DNA of 64,000 bases from WHSW01 sp963722175 (GCA_963722175.1 CAVRKA010000007.1:78419-142418), one strand, 5' to 3'. Numbered from the stretch's first letter, positions 9,138 to 20,661 are shown. Numbers and translations: made by a program. The notes: generated by a model from the letters alone, not told the origin.

Positions 9138-9926
9138 TCAGTCGTCGAGCGGCCCCTCCCAGATGCCGAAGAAGGCGCCCTGCGGGTCCGCGATCGCAGC
9201 GATCCGCCCCCCGTTGGGGATCTCCAGCGGTCCGGCGGCTACCCGGCCGCCGAGCTCGCCGGCCCGCGCCACGGTTGCGTCGGCCGATTCGACCGCGAAG
9301 TAGGGCATCCAGTAGGCCGGGACCTGACGTTCCTCAGGGCTGAACTCGCGGATCCCGCCGTTGCTGCGCTCGCCGAGCATGACGATCGTGTACGAGGGGC
9401 CGCCGCCCGTGTCCATCTCCTCGGTGCCCCAGCCGAACAGGTCCTCGTAGAACGCCCGCGCCGCCCCTGGGTCGGGCGTGCCGAGCTCATTCCAAGTCAG
9501 GCAGCCCGGCTCGTTGACGCGCCCGGCGCCGGTGTGCTCGCCCGGCTGCCAGAGGCAGACGTGCGCGCCGGTCGGGTCGCGGAAGACTCCGATCCGCCCC
9601 GAGTCGCCGACGTCGAACGCCCCTCCGAACAGCTCCGCCCCGGCCTCGGCGGCCCGGGCCTGCGTCGCGGCGGCGTCCTCGACGCTGACGTAGTTGTTCC
9701 AGTGCGGCGGAATGCCGCGCTCGCTCTCCGAGGTCGCCTGCGGCACGACCGCCGCCACCGGCTCGCCGCCGACCATCGCCATCGAGTAGCTGCCGTGCGG
9801 ACCCGGCCGATCCTCGATCTCCCAGCCGAACAGGCCCGCGTAGAAGCCCTTGGCGGCGTCGACGTCGGGGGTCGCGAGGTCGACCCAGCAGAACGTCCCC
9901 GGTTCGTAGGTGGTCCTGGTTCCCAT
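9138..9926 (-). CDS. VOC (glyoxalase/bleomycin-resistance fold) protein, two domains
   Basis: A 262-residue protein of two tandem VOC modules. Each opens with a CW..L.TPD..AA..FY..LFGW pattern (WVDLATPDVDAAKGFYAGLFGW and WNELGTPDPGAARAFYEDLF) and closes with DPTGAHVCLWQ or DPQGAFFGIWE. Family members include metal-dependent dioxygenases, glyoxalases and resistance proteins, and the substrate cannot be assigned. The start ATG at 9926 is divergent from the acyl-CoA synthetase gene with 21 bp between, so the two probably share a promoter region. Confidence 0.85.
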   Translation of the reverse strand: MGTRTTYEPGTFCWVDLATPDVDAAKGFYAGLFGWEIEDRPGPHGSYSMAMVGGEPVAAVVPQATSESERGIPPHWNNYVSVEDAAATQARAAEAGAELFGGAFDVGDSGRIGVFRDPTGAHVCLWQPGEHTGAGRVNEPGCLTWNELGTPDPGAARAFYEDLFGWGTEEMDTGGGPSYTIVMLGERSNGGIREFSPEERQVPAYWMPYFAVESADATVARAGELGGRVAAGPLEIPNGGRIAAIADPQGAFFGIWEGPLDD

Positions 9927-9947
9927 GATCGGCACACTATTCGCCTC

Positions 9948-11387
9948 GTGAACCTGATCGCAGACCTGCTGGAGCGCTTCCCCGCCTCGAAGCCCGCGCT
10001 GCTGGCACTCGACCGCGAGGGCGGGCGCCGGGTCTGGCACTTCGGCGAGCTGATCGCGATGTCGGCGGGCCTTTCGGGAGCGTTCGCGGCCCGCGGCGTC
10101 GGCCGCGGTGACGTGGTGATGACGCTGGCCGGGAACCGGGTCGAGTGGGTGCTGAGCCTGCTCGCCTGCTGGCGGATGGGCGCCGTGGCGCTGCCCTGCA
10201 ACACCCAGCTGCGCCGCCGGGACCTCGAGCTGCGAACGGGCGTGGCGAACCCGGCGCTCTGCGTCGGAGACGAGGAGCTGCTCGGCGAGCTGCCCGACGG
10301 GATCGAGTACATGACCCTGGCCGACGTCCGCGCGGCGCTCGACGAGGACCGCGCTCAGGAGACGCCGGTCGAGCAGGCCGACCTCGCGCCCGAAGATCCG
10401 GCCCTGATCGTCTTCACCTCGGGGACCACCGGCGAGCCGCGGGCGGCGCTTCACGCCCAGCGCTACCTGCCCGGCCAGCGGGGGCAGGCGGTGCACTGGC
10501 TCGGAGCGCGCAAGGACGAGCTCGTCTGGTGCACGACCGCGACCGGCTGGTCGAAGTCGGCGCGCAACGTCTTCCTGGCGCCCTGGCTTTGCGGCGCCGC
10601 CGCGATGATCGTCGAGGGCCGTTTCGAGCCGCCCGAGCGGCTGGAGCTGATCGAGCGCGAGCGCGTCAACGTGGTCTGCCAGGCCCCGACCGAGTACCGG
10701 GTGCTGGCGCGGCGCTCGCACCTGCGGGCGCTGGCCTCGGTCCGGCGCATGGTCTCGGCCGGCGAGGCGCTCAACCCCGAGGTGATCGAAGCCTGGCGCG
10801 AGGCGACGGGACTGACGATCGCCGACGGCTACGGCCAGACCGAGACCGGGCATCTGGTCGGAAACCATGACTCGGACGAGATTCGCGACGGCTCGATGGG
10901 CAAGCCGCTGCCCGGGCTCGAGCTGCGGATCGTCGACGAGGTGCTCCAGGTCCGGGTCGCCAGCTGCCCGACGTTCTTCAGCCGCTACGTGGGCGCCGAG
11001 CCGTTCACCGGCGAGTGGTGGTCGACCGGCGACATCGTCCGCGAGGACGCCGACGGCTACCTCTGGCACCAGGGCCGCGACGACGACCTGATCCTCTCGG
11101 CCGGCTACCGGATCGGGCCATACGAGGTCGAGTCCGCCCTGCTCACCCATCCCGCGGTCGCCGAGGCCGCCGCCGTCGCCGCCCCCGACGCGGAGCGCGG
11201 CTCGGTCGTCCGCGCGGTGGTCGTCCTGCGAGAAGGCGAGCCGTCGGAAGAGCTCGCCCGCGAGCTGCAGGAGCACGTCAAGGCGACCACGGCCCCATAC
11301 AAGTACCCGAGGATCGTCGAGTTCGCGGAGGAGCTGCCGAAGACGGCCAGCGGCAAGATCAGGCGCGCCGCACTCCGCGTCGTCTGA
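9948..11387 (+). CDS. AMP-dependent acyl-CoA synthetase (medium-chain type)
   Basis: This 479-residue adenylate-forming enzyme would ligate a carboxylic acid to CoA. Motifs in order: the P-loop FTSGTTGEPRAAL (the usual Lys after Pro is Arg here), the substrate/adenine motif DGYGQTETG, GEWWSTGD, and GYRIGPYEVES, the hinge region. The C-terminal PKTASGKIRR carries the catalytic Lys. The overall layout (MACS-like WCTTATGWSKS) resembles medium-chain acyl-CoA synthetases. The start is GTG, giving MNLIADLLERFP. The stop overlaps the next gene as TGATG, so it is coupled to an MFS transporter that may import the acid or export a product. Confidence 0.85.
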   Translation: MNLIADLLERFPASKPALLALDREGGRRVWHFGELIAMSAGLSGAFAARGVGRGDVVMTLAGNRVEWVLSLLACWRMGAVALPCNTQLRRRDLELRTGVANPALCVGDEELLGELPDGIEYMTLADVRAALDEDRAQETPVEQADLAPEDPALIVFTSGTTGEPRAALHAQRYLPGQRGQAVHWLGARKDELVWCTTATGWSKSARNVFLAPWLCGAAAMIVEGRFEPPERLELIERERVNVVCQAPTEYRVLARRSHLRALASVRRMVSAGEALNPEVIEAWREATGLTIADGYGQTETGHLVGNHDSDEIRDGSMGKPLPGLELRIVDEVLQVRVASCPTFFSRYVGAEPFTGEWWSTGDIVREDADGYLWHQGRDDDLILSAGYRIGPYEVESALLTHPAVAEAAAVAAPDAERGSVVRAVVVLREGEPSEELARELQEHVKATTAPYKYPRIVEFAEELPKTASGKIRRAALRVV

Positions 11388-12715
11388 TGCCGACGCCGCG
11401 ATCGATCCAGCGCACGTACCTGATCCTGATCTGCGGCAACACGCTGGCCGCGTCGTTCATCTGGGGGATCAACACGATCTTCCTGCTCGACGCCGGCCTC
11501 TCGAACGCGGAGGCGTTCGCCGCCAACGCCTTCTTCACCGCCGGAATGGTCCTGTTCGAGGTGCCGACCGGCGTCGTCGCCGACACGATCGGGCGCCGCG
11601 TGTCCTACCTGCTCGGAACGCTCACGCTGACCGCGTCGACGGTCCTCTACGTCGCCCTCTGGCAGATCGAGGCGCCGTTCTGGGAGTGGGCCGTCGCCTC
11701 GATGCTGCTCGGCCTCGGGTTCACGTTCTTCTCCGGCGCGGTCGAGGCATGGCTCGTCGATGCACTGACGGCGACCGGGTTCGACGGCGAGCTCGAGTCG
11801 GTCTTCGGGCGCGCGCAGATCGTCAGCGGCGCGGCGATGCTCGGCGGCTCGGTGGCCGGCGGCCTGATCGCCCAGGCGACCAGCCTCGGGGTTCCGTTCG
11901 TGGTCAGGGCCGGCGTGCTGCTGGTGATGTTCGCGATCGCGTGGCGGCTGATGCACGATGTCGGCTTCACGCCCGAGAAGGGCCAGCGACCGCTCGCCGA
12001 GATGCGCAAGATCGTCGGCGACTCGGTCGAGTACGGCTGGCGCGTGCCGGCGGTCAAGTGGCTGATGGTCGCGGCGCTGTTCACGGGCGGCGTGGGCATC
12101 TACGCCTTCTACGCCCTGCAGCCCTACCTGCTCGAGCTCTACGGCGACCCGAACGCCTACTCGGTCGCCGGACTGGTGGCGGCGATCGTCGCCGGCGCCC
12201 AGATCGCAGGCGGGATGGCGGCGCCGCGGATCCGCAGGCTCTTCCGCCGGCGAACCTCCGCCCTGATCGCCGCCCTGGTCCTGAGTACGCTGGCGCTCGC
12301 CCTGATCGGGGTGATCGAGAACTTCTACGCGGTCATCGGCCTGATCGTCATCTGGGGATTGCTGTTCGCGGCGGTGACGCCGATCCGCCAGGCCTACCTG
12401 AACGGAATGATCCCCTCGCGACAGCGGGCGACGATCCTCTCCTTCGACTCGATGATCAACTCGACCGGCGGCGTCTGGGCGCAGCCGGTGCTCGGCAAGG
12501 CCGCGGACGCCTGGGGATACGCCTCCTCGTACCTGCTCAGCGCCGGAATCTCGGCACTGGCGCTGCCGTTCCTGGCGCTCTCGCGACGCCAGGACAACCC
12601 GGCCGACACCGGTGTCGGCGGCCTGCCGATCGGGGCGCCGGCGCCGCCCGAGGAGCCGGTCACCGCGCTCGAGCCCGAGCCCGCCACGCCTCCGCCATCG
12701 CGATCCGGTCGATAG
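11387..12715 (+). CDS. MFS transporter
   Basis: A 442-residue inner-membrane protein with about 12 hydrophobic segments. The cytoplasmic loop motif GVVADTIGRR between TM2 and TM3 is the MFS signature. FFTAGMVLFEVPTG is typical of the tetracycline/multidrug-like DHA group. The hydrophilic C-terminal tail is Pro/Glu-rich. The start ATG shares bases with the stop of the acyl-CoA synthetase (TGATG). The last 56 bases overlap the end of the M48 protease gene on the other strand. The substrate is unknown. Confidence 0.85.
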   Translation: MPTPRSIQRTYLILICGNTLAASFIWGINTIFLLDAGLSNAEAFAANAFFTAGMVLFEVPTGVVADTIGRRVSYLLGTLTLTASTVLYVALWQIEAPFWEWAVASMLLGLGFTFFSGAVEAWLVDALTATGFDGELESVFGRAQIVSGAAMLGGSVAGGLIAQATSLGVPFVVRAGVLLVMFAIAWRLMHDVGFTPEKGQRPLAEMRKIVGDSVEYGWRVPAVKWLMVAALFTGGVGIYAFYALQPYLLELYGDPNAYSVAGLVAAIVAGAQIAGGMAAPRIRRLFRRRTSALIAALVLSTLALALIGVIENFYAVIGLIVIWGLLFAAVTPIRQAYLNGMIPSRQRATILSFDSMINSTGGVWAQPVLGKAADAWGYASSYLLSAGISALALPFLALSRRQDNPADTGVGGLPIGAPAPPEEPVTALEPEPATPPPSRSGR

Positions 12716-13868
12716 TCGCCGGGTGGCCGTCGAAGGCCGCCGACCACGCCGGCGGATCGGGGTCGAGCAGGCTGCGCTCGGTGAACCCCCGGAACAGAAA
12801 CGCGGCCGCGGCCGGGTCGGAGGTCGCCTCCAGCGCCTGCCAGTCGGCCTCGGCCTCCAGATGCCGCGAGAACGCAGCCTGCAGCGGCGACGCGACGACC
12901 AGCAGCCCGAGGACGATGAAGACGGCAAGCGGGATCGCCGCCGGCTCGTAGATGCCGCCCCGCGAGCGCGTCGCGCGCTCGGCGACGAAGCCGATGGCCA
13001 CGAGCAGCAGCGCCGTGAACGCGAGCTGCTTCCAGATGTGCTCGCGCGCATGGTGGGCGAACTCGTGGGCGAGCACCACCCGGACCTGGCCGTCGGAGAA
13101 GCTGCCCAGCAGCGTGTCCCAGAGGATCACCCGCCTGGTCGGCCCGATGCCCACCGCCTCGGCGTTCGGAGCGTCGGTGAACTCGTGCACGCGCTGGACC
13201 CGTACGTCGGTGTCCTCCACCCCCTCGCGCGCCGCGAGCTCGTCGGCCGCCCGGGCGAGCTCGGGATCGCGCAATGGCTCCAACTGGGGGATCAGGAACG
13301 GCTGGACGACGGCGAACGCGAGCCCGACCGCCAGCAGCGCCGGCGCCGCCGCCAGCCACCAGCGGCGCCGCCAGAGGCCGGCGAGCGCCATCGCGATCAG
13401 CAGCGCGAGCGAGATGAACAGGAAGGCGCCGCCAGCGCCCAGGAAGCTCTGCACGAGCCAGTCGACGTAGTCGATGCCGGCGACGTCGTGGCGTCGCGCC
13501 CACCACAGGGCCGCCAGACCGAACGGCACCTGGGCGATCCAGACGACGCCGAGGGCCAGCATCCCGAGCATCATCCCGGTCCCGATCCGCCCCGCCGCGG
13601 ACTCGCGGATGAACCCGGGCCCCTTGACCGCGAACCACGCGAGCGCCGCGACGCCGGCGACCCCGGCCAGGAGCGAGTCGATGCGCAGGAACATCTCGTA
13701 GCTGCGGGCCTCGTCGAGCAGACCGGTGCCGAAGTAGCGATTCGGGTCGAGCTCGGGCAGGGCGAGGTCGCCCGGGACGCTGGTGCGCCAGAGGGCCGCC
13801 ATCGCCAGCGCCCACGCCGCGGCCAGCACCAGACCCGCCGCCGCGAGCGCCACCCGCCGCGCGGTCAC
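12660..13868 (-). CDS. M48 family (Ste24/CAAX-protease-like) membrane metallopeptidase
   Basis: A 402-residue polytopic membrane protein. The zinc site HEFAHH (HExxH) lies near residue 275 and the third ligand Glu is in HLEAEADWQAL near residue 350. Hydrophobic segments at the N-terminus and flanking the active site match the Ste24/HtpX layout of M48 proteases, which cleave membrane or prenylated substrates. It starts 13 bases after the DUF4389 gene, so it is probably co-transcribed with it. The C-terminus runs 56 bases into the convergent MFS gene. Confidence 0.88.
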   Translation of the reverse strand: MTARRVALAAAGLVLAAAWALAMAALWRTSVPGDLALPELDPNRYFGTGLLDEARSYEMFLRIDSLLAGVAGVAALAWFAVKGPGFIRESAAGRIGTGMMLGMLALGVVWIAQVPFGLAALWWARRHDVAGIDYVDWLVQSFLGAGGAFLFISLALLIAMALAGLWRRRWWLAAAPALLAVGLAFAVVQPFLIPQLEPLRDPELARAADELAAREGVEDTDVRVQRVHEFTDAPNAEAVGIGPTRRVILWDTLLGSFSDGQVRVVLAHEFAHHAREHIWKQLAFTALLLVAIGFVAERATRSRGGIYEPAAIPLAVFIVLGLLVVASPLQAAFSRHLEAEADWQALEATSDPAAAAFLFRGFTERSLLDPDPPAWSAAFDGHPATIDRIAMAEAWRARARAR

Positions 13869-13881
13869 TGCCCGGCCCCGC

Positions 13882-15135
13882 TCAACCCGGCGCGGGCTCG
13901 GGCAGGGCCGGCGGCGCCAGCAGCTCCTGCGACGGGCCGCCGTACGGATAGCGGTCGGTCAGCAGCAGCATGTAGGCCATCAGCTGGCCCGTATAGCGCA
14001 GCGAGAACACCCCGAGGCGCTGCAGCCCGCGCGGCATCTCGGCCCGGAAGACGCCGGTGAACCAGCCGAACAGGGCGACGAAGCCGAGTGCCGAGCCGAG
14101 CGCGCTACCGATCAGCCATGCGGGGATCACGAGCACGAGCCGGAAGCCGGTCTTCCACCGGTTCTGCTCGGCGGGCTCCGCGACGGTGAGCGCGACCGGG
14201 TAGGTGCCGGCCTCGCCGGTGAAGCCCGGGAACGGGTTCGCCACCAGGTAGAGGTAGGCGAACATCTGGGTCGAGTAGCGGATGTAGGCGGCGAGGAAGT
14301 CGTGCAGCCCCCGCGGCGAGCGACCGGTGAACAGGGTCGCGAACCAGTTGACGATCGCGGCGAAGAAGACGGCGACGCTCCAGAGCAGTAGCCAGACCAG
14401 GTGCGGCAGCCACAGCAGGAGGCGGAAGAAGACCGTCAGCCGCGAGCGGCGCAGGTCGTCGCTGTTCCCGATCCGGACCGGGGCGTCCGGCGGCGGCTGC
14501 GGATAGGCGACCGCGAGCGGGTCGCTGTTCGGATAGCGGTCGGTGACCAGCAGCAGGTAGGCCGCAGCCTGCGCCGAGTAGCCGATCCCGTAGACGATCA
14601 GGTCGCGCAGACCCTGGGGCATCCGCCCCCGCGCCATGATCGCGAACCACGCCAGCAGCGCCGACACCGCGATCACCCCGAGGCTGACCCGCGCGCCGCT
14701 GCCACCGAACTGGACCCCGCTGGCGCCGAAGGCCGCGGCGAGGGTCAGCGCCGGCAGCGCGAGGACGAGGCGAAACCCGGTCTTCCAGCGGTTCTGGCGG
14801 TACTGCTCGGCGACCTCGACGTCGACCGGGTAGCCGGGATCGCCGGCGAACGGCGGCCAGGGCTCGGCGGCCAGGTTGAGGTAGGCGTCGACCTGGACGA
14901 AGTAGCGGATGTAACGCACCTGCAGGTCGCCGCCGACGGTGTGGCCGGTGAACAGGATCGAGAACCAGTTGATCACCGCCATCACCACCGAAACCAGGCT
15001 CCAGATCCCGAGGATGATCAGGTGCGGGATCGCGAGGAAGAGGCGGAAGAAGGTCGTCAGCCGCGAGCGCTGCAGGTCGTCGGTGACGACGAGCCACACC
15101 TGCTCGCCCTGCGCTGGCGCGTGGGGCTCGCTCAT
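13882..15135 (-). CDS. DUF4389 membrane protein, internally duplicated
   Basis: A 417-residue membrane protein made of two homologous halves. Each half has RSRLT.FFRL, a PHL hydrophobic segment, a W(F).LFTG turn, a YIRY...AYL segment and QNRWKTGFRLVL. The repeats start near residues 22 and 229, and the second half ends with another TDRYP motif. DUF4389 proteins are common in Actinobacteria and have no known function. The gene lies 49 bp downstream of acs and 13 bp upstream of the M48 protease gene on the same strand. Confidence 0.85.
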   Translation of the reverse strand: MSEPHAPAQGEQVWLVVTDDLQRSRLTTFFRLFLAIPHLIILGIWSLVSVVMAVINWFSILFTGHTVGGDLQVRYIRYFVQVDAYLNLAAEPWPPFAGDPGYPVDVEVAEQYRQNRWKTGFRLVLALPALTLAAAFGASGVQFGGSGARVSLGVIAVSALLAWFAIMARGRMPQGLRDLIVYGIGYSAQAAAYLLLVTDRYPNSDPLAVAYPQPPPDAPVRIGNSDDLRRSRLTVFFRLLLWLPHLVWLLLWSVAVFFAAIVNWFATLFTGRSPRGLHDFLAAYIRYSTQMFAYLYLVANPFPGFTGEAGTYPVALTVAEPAEQNRWKTGFRLVLVIPAWLIGSALGSALGFVALFGWFTGVFRAEMPRGLQRLGVFSLRYTGQLMAYMLLLTDRYPYGGPSQELLAPPALPEPAPG

Positions 15136-15184
15136 TCGCGCCGAAACCTAGCCGCGCGTGCGGCGGCGGCGCGGGCCCGACCCC

Positions 15185-17191
<2,007 letters not shown>

Positions 17192-17218
17192 CTGTCCTCC
17201 TTCGTCGTCGAACTGGCG

Positions 17219-17249
17219 GGGGACCGCGGACCCCTGGCCCGCGGTCCCC
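17219..17249 (-). promoter_or_regulatory. 11-bp perfect hairpin between actP and acs
   Basis: The 70-bp gap between actP and acs holds arms GGGGACCGCGG (17219-17229) and CCGCGGTCCCC (17239-17249) around a 9-base loop. No U-tract follows on either strand, so it is not a classical intrinsic terminator. It may set the relative mRNA levels of actP and acs by processing or attenuation, which is an inference. Confidence 0.6.
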
Positions 17250-17261
17250 TGCAGTCTCCCT

Positions 17262-18911
17262 CTATCGTCGCTGGCCCGTCAGCGCGGGTTCGCGCTCCGC
17301 GGCCGCCGGCCGGCGCGGGCGGGGCGTCAGCCCGGCGCCGTCGATCGGGACCTCGGCGCCGAGACCCGTCTCCGACCGCACGTGCAGCTCGTCGAAGTCG
17401 CGCTCGGCCTTGCGCTCCTCGCGCGAGAGGATCGTGCCGAGGAAACAGGCGAGGAACCCGAGCGGAACCGAGAGGATCGCCGGCTGTGACAGCGGCACGC
17501 CGGGGATGATCTCGAGCGGATCGCTGCGCACGTCGGGCCCGACGAGCACCAGCCCGACCGAGGTGACGACACCCGTCACCACCCCGGCAACCGCCCCGGT
17601 GGTGTTGAACCGCTTCCAGGTCAACGCCAGCAGCAGGGCCGGGAAGTTGGCGCTCGCGGCGACCGCGAACGCAAGCCCGACCATGTACGAGACGTTCAGG
17701 TCGGAGCCGCCGATGATCGCGATGGCGATCGCGATCGCGCCGATCCCGACGGCCGCGATCCGGGCGACGTACACCTCCTCGTGCTCTGAGTCGCGACCCT
17801 TTCGGATCACGTTCGACCAGACGTCGTGGGCGACCGCGCCCGAGGCCGAGATCACCAGCCCCGCCACCACGGCGAGGATGGTGGCGAACGCAACCGCGGC
17901 GATGATCGCCAGGAACGCGTCGCCGCCCACGGTGCCGACACCGCCGCCGACCTCCTGCGCGAGCAAGGGCGCGGCCAGGTTCCCGGCCTCGTCGATACCG
18001 GCCGGGGCTCCGCCCAGGATCGCCCGCGCGCCGAAGCCCAGGAACGTGGTCATCACGTAGAAGGCGCCGATCAGGCCGACGGCCCAGACCACCGACGAGC
18101 GCGCTGCCTTCGCGTCAGGCACGGTGAAGAACCGCATCAGGATGTGCGGCAGCCCCGCCGTCCCCAGCAGCAGCGCGAGCCCGAGCGAGATCGTGTCGAT
18201 CGGCTCCGTGAACCGCAGGCCCGGGGCCAGGTACGCGGCGCCATCGTCCGACTGGGCCTGTGCCTTGTCGAAGATGTCGATCGGGTTCCAGCCGATCTTG
18301 CCGAGCACGAAGACCGACAGGACCACCGTCGCCGTCATCAGCAACATCGCTTTGATGATCTGCACCCAGGTCGTCGCCAGCATGCCGCCGAAGACGACGT
18401 AGCAGAGCATGAACGCCCCGGTCGCGAGCACGGCGACGCTGAAATCGATCCCGACCAACGCCTGGATCAGGATCCCCGCGCCGACCATCTGCGCGATCAG
18501 GTAGAAGGCGACGACCGTGAGCGTGCCGAGCGCCGCCGCGGTTCGCGCCGGGCGCTCGTTGAGCCGGAACGAGAGCACGTCGGCGATCGTGAACTTGCCC
18601 GAGTTGCGCATCCGCTCGGCGAGCAGGTAGAGCACGATCAGGAACGCGACCAGGAAGCCGACCGAGTACAGGAACCCGTCGAAGCCGAACAGGAAGATCA
18701 GCCCGGCGATCCCCAGGAACGACGCCGCCGACATGTAGTCGCCGGCGATCGCGAACCCGTTCTGGATTCCGGTGATCCCCCGGCCGGCGGCCCAGAAGGT
18801 GGTCGCGTCCGTGGTGCGCTTCGACGCCCAGTAGGTGATCCCGAGCGTGATCGCGACGACGATTGCGAAGATCGAGACCGCCTCGACGTTGACCTCTGCG
18901 AGCGGCAGCAT
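17262..18911 (-). CDS. actP: Cation/acetate symporter
   Basis: A 549-residue sodium:solute symporter (SSS family) with about 13 hydrophobic segments. AGRGITGIQNGFAIAGDYMSAASFLGIAG near residues 42-70 is the hallmark of the ActP subfamily, with the Na+-binding region. GTAGLPHILMRFFTVPDAKAAR is another subfamily signature. It would import acetate for Acs. The ATG shares bases with the stop of the DUF485 gene (TGATG), so translation is coupled. The C-terminal 50 residues are a hydrophilic cytoplasmic tail. Confidence 0.93.
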   Translation of the reverse strand: MLPLAEVNVEAVSIFAIVVAITLGITYWASKRTTDATTFWAAGRGITGIQNGFAIAGDYMSAASFLGIAGLIFLFGFDGFLYSVGFLVAFLIVLYLLAERMRNSGKFTIADVLSFRLNERPARTAAALGTLTVVAFYLIAQMVGAGILIQALVGIDFSVAVLATGAFMLCYVVFGGMLATTWVQIIKAMLLMTATVVLSVFVLGKIGWNPIDIFDKAQAQSDDGAAYLAPGLRFTEPIDTISLGLALLLGTAGLPHILMRFFTVPDAKAARSSVVWAVGLIGAFYVMTTFLGFGARAILGGAPAGIDEAGNLAAPLLAQEVGGGVGTVGGDAFLAIIAAVAFATILAVVAGLVISASGAVAHDVWSNVIRKGRDSEHEEVYVARIAAVGIGAIAIAIAIIGGSDLNVSYMVGLAFAVAASANFPALLLALTWKRFNTTGAVAGVVTGVVTSVGLVLVGPDVRSDPLEIIPGVPLSQPAILSVPLGFLACFLGTILSREERKAERDFDELHVRSETGLGAEVPIDGAGLTPRPRRPAAAEREPALTGQRR

Positions 18912-19342
18912 CAGCGGCTCACCTCCCCGAAGTTCCTCGAGCTACGGGCACCGTTGCCGGCGCCGGCACCGTTTCCGGCGCCGTTTCCGGCGGTGGACAT
19001 GCCGCGGTCGAGCGCGCGCTGGGCGGCTCGCTTCGCCAGCGGGTCGAAGTCGCGGTCGGACTTGCGCAGGTACAGCCAGCCGAGGACCCAGGTCATCAGG
19101 AACTGGCTGAGCGCGAGCGCGTAGCCGACGGTGAACCCGTCGATCAGTCGCTCGCCCATGAAGTCCGGCGCGTAGCCGGCGAGCGCGATGAAACCGAAGT
19201 ACCAGACGAACACGAACGCCAGCGCCGGGATCACGAACGAGCGCCGCTTGTGGACGAGCTCCTGGAACTCAGGGGACCGCGCCGCGGCGCGCCAGTCGAT
19301 CTCGGGATGGTGCGTGGAACCCCCCACGGCCTGCTCAGCCAT
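18911..19342 (-). CDS. DUF485 membrane protein (YjcH-like), ActP partner
   Basis: A 143-residue protein with two hydrophobic segments (IPALAFVFVWYFGFIALAGYAP and a second ending LTWVLGWLYL) and the DUF485 pattern FQELVHKRRSFVIP. DUF485 proteins sit next to SSS acetate transporters and are thought to be accessory subunits. The tail has Gly/Asn/Ala repeats (NGAGNGAGAGNGA). It is the first gene of the actP-acs operon. A UUCG-type hairpin (CGGGGT-TTCG-ACCCCG, 19359-19374) lies in its leader, 17 bases before the ATG. Confidence 0.85.
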   Translation of the reverse strand: MAEQAVGGSTHHPEIDWRAAARSPEFQELVHKRRSFVIPALAFVFVWYFGFIALAGYAPDFMGERLIDGFTVGYALALSQFLMTWVLGWLYLRKSDRDFDPLAKRAAQRALDRGMSTAGNGAGNGAGAGNGARSSRNFGEVSR

Positions 19343-19465
19343 CTCTCAACTCCCTGTTCGGGGTTTCGACCCCGGGAGTCCCCCCGGTCGCCCGGAGCCC
19401 TCTCCCCAACTTCCCTTCCCGAAGGCACGCGCGCCAAACCAAAGTGCTCCGCTATTCATTCACCG

Positions 19466-20650
19466 GTGCGCATCGCCAGCTCCCGGATCACGCCTGCACG
19501 GACCGCGTTCCTCGGGATCTTCCTCGTCACCGGGCTCGGGCTGCTCGCGGTCGGGGCGACGCTTCCGGTGCTGCCCCGCTACGTCAAGGGCCCGATCGGC
19601 GGCAGCGATTTCGACGTCGGGATCGTCACCGGCGCCTTCGCGATCACCGGCCTCGCCTGCCGGCCGCTCGCCGGACACCTCGCCGACCTGCGCGGGCGGC
19701 GGCTGGTGGTCGTGCTCGGCTCGATCTCCACGGCGGTGGCCGGCCTGCTGTATTTCATCCCCGCGGGCGTGCCGGGTCTGATCATCGCCCGCCTCTTCCT
19801 CGGCGCCGGTGAGGGCGCCGTGTACACCGCCGGCTCGGCCTGGGTCGTCGACATGACGCCGCCCGAGCGGCGGGGGCGGATCATCGGGCTCTACGGCCTG
19901 GCGATCTGGGGCGGCCTGGCGCTCGGGCCGCCGATCGGCGAGCTGATCCTGCAGGGCACCAGCTTCGAGATGGTCTGGCTGTTCGCGGCCGCGGCACCGC
20001 TGCTCGGCGCGTTGCTGGCGCTGCGGATTCCGGAGAACTTCGTCCCCCACCCCGCCGCGTCCCGGGCGGAACGCCAGTGGATCTCGCGTGAGGCGCTGCG
20101 CCCCGGGATCGGCCTCTCGCTGGCGATCGTCGGCTACGCGGCGATGGCGGCCTTCCTCGTCCTCCACCTCGACGAGCACGGCGTCGGCCACGGCGCGACC
20201 GTGTTCACGGCCTTCGCCGCCAGCGTCGTCGGCATGAGGGTGATCGGCGGCGGGCTCCCCGACCGCTACGGCTCGATCCCGTGCATCATCGGAGCGGCCC
20301 TGACCGAGGCCGGCGGTCTGCTCGTGATCGCCGCGGCCCAGTCGATCCCGGTCGCCGTGCTCGGGGCGGTCGCGATGGGCGCCGGCTTCTCGCTGCTGTT
20401 CCCGTCGCTGGCCCTGCTGGTCGTCAACCGGGTGCCCGAGGAACGCCGCGGCGTCGCGATGGGCACGTTCACGGCCTTCTTCGACCTCGGGATGGGAATC
20501 GGCAGCCCGCTGGTCGGCGCCGCCGCGGCGATCGGCGGCTACGAGGCAGCGTTCGTGCTCGCCGCCGCCTGCGCGCTGACGACGATCGCGGTCGCGCTTT
20601 CGCTGCGAGCGATCGCCAACGCGATCCCGGCGCCGGTCCGGGCGAGCTAG
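19466..20650 (+). CDS. MFS transporter
   Basis: A 394-residue transporter with about 12 hydrophobic segments and the loop motif GHLADLRGRRLVV between TM2 and TM3. Further MFS features are LGAGEGAVYTAGSAWVVD (TM4-5) and PERRGRIIGLYG. The GTG start at 19466 gives MRIASSRITPARTAFLG directly before TM1. The open frame extends further upstream, but that part overlaps the divergent DUF485 gene and has no transporter character. The substrate is unknown. It ends 11 bases before the ZTP riboswitch. Confidence 0.83.
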   Translation: MRIASSRITPARTAFLGIFLVTGLGLLAVGATLPVLPRYVKGPIGGSDFDVGIVTGAFAITGLACRPLAGHLADLRGRRLVVVLGSISTAVAGLLYFIPAGVPGLIIARLFLGAGEGAVYTAGSAWVVDMTPPERRGRIIGLYGLAIWGGLALGPPIGELILQGTSFEMVWLFAAAAPLLGALLALRIPENFVPHPAASRAERQWISREALRPGIGLSLAIVGYAAMAAFLVLHLDEHGVGHGATVFTAFAASVVGMRVIGGGLPDRYGSIPCIIGAALTEAGGLLVIAAAQSIPVAVLGAVAMGAGFSLLFPSLALLVVNRVPEERRGVAMGTFTAFFDLGMGIGSPLVGAAAAIGGYEAAFVLAAACALTTIAVALSLRAIANAIPAPVRAS

Positions 20651-20661
20651 CGCTAAGCTCG

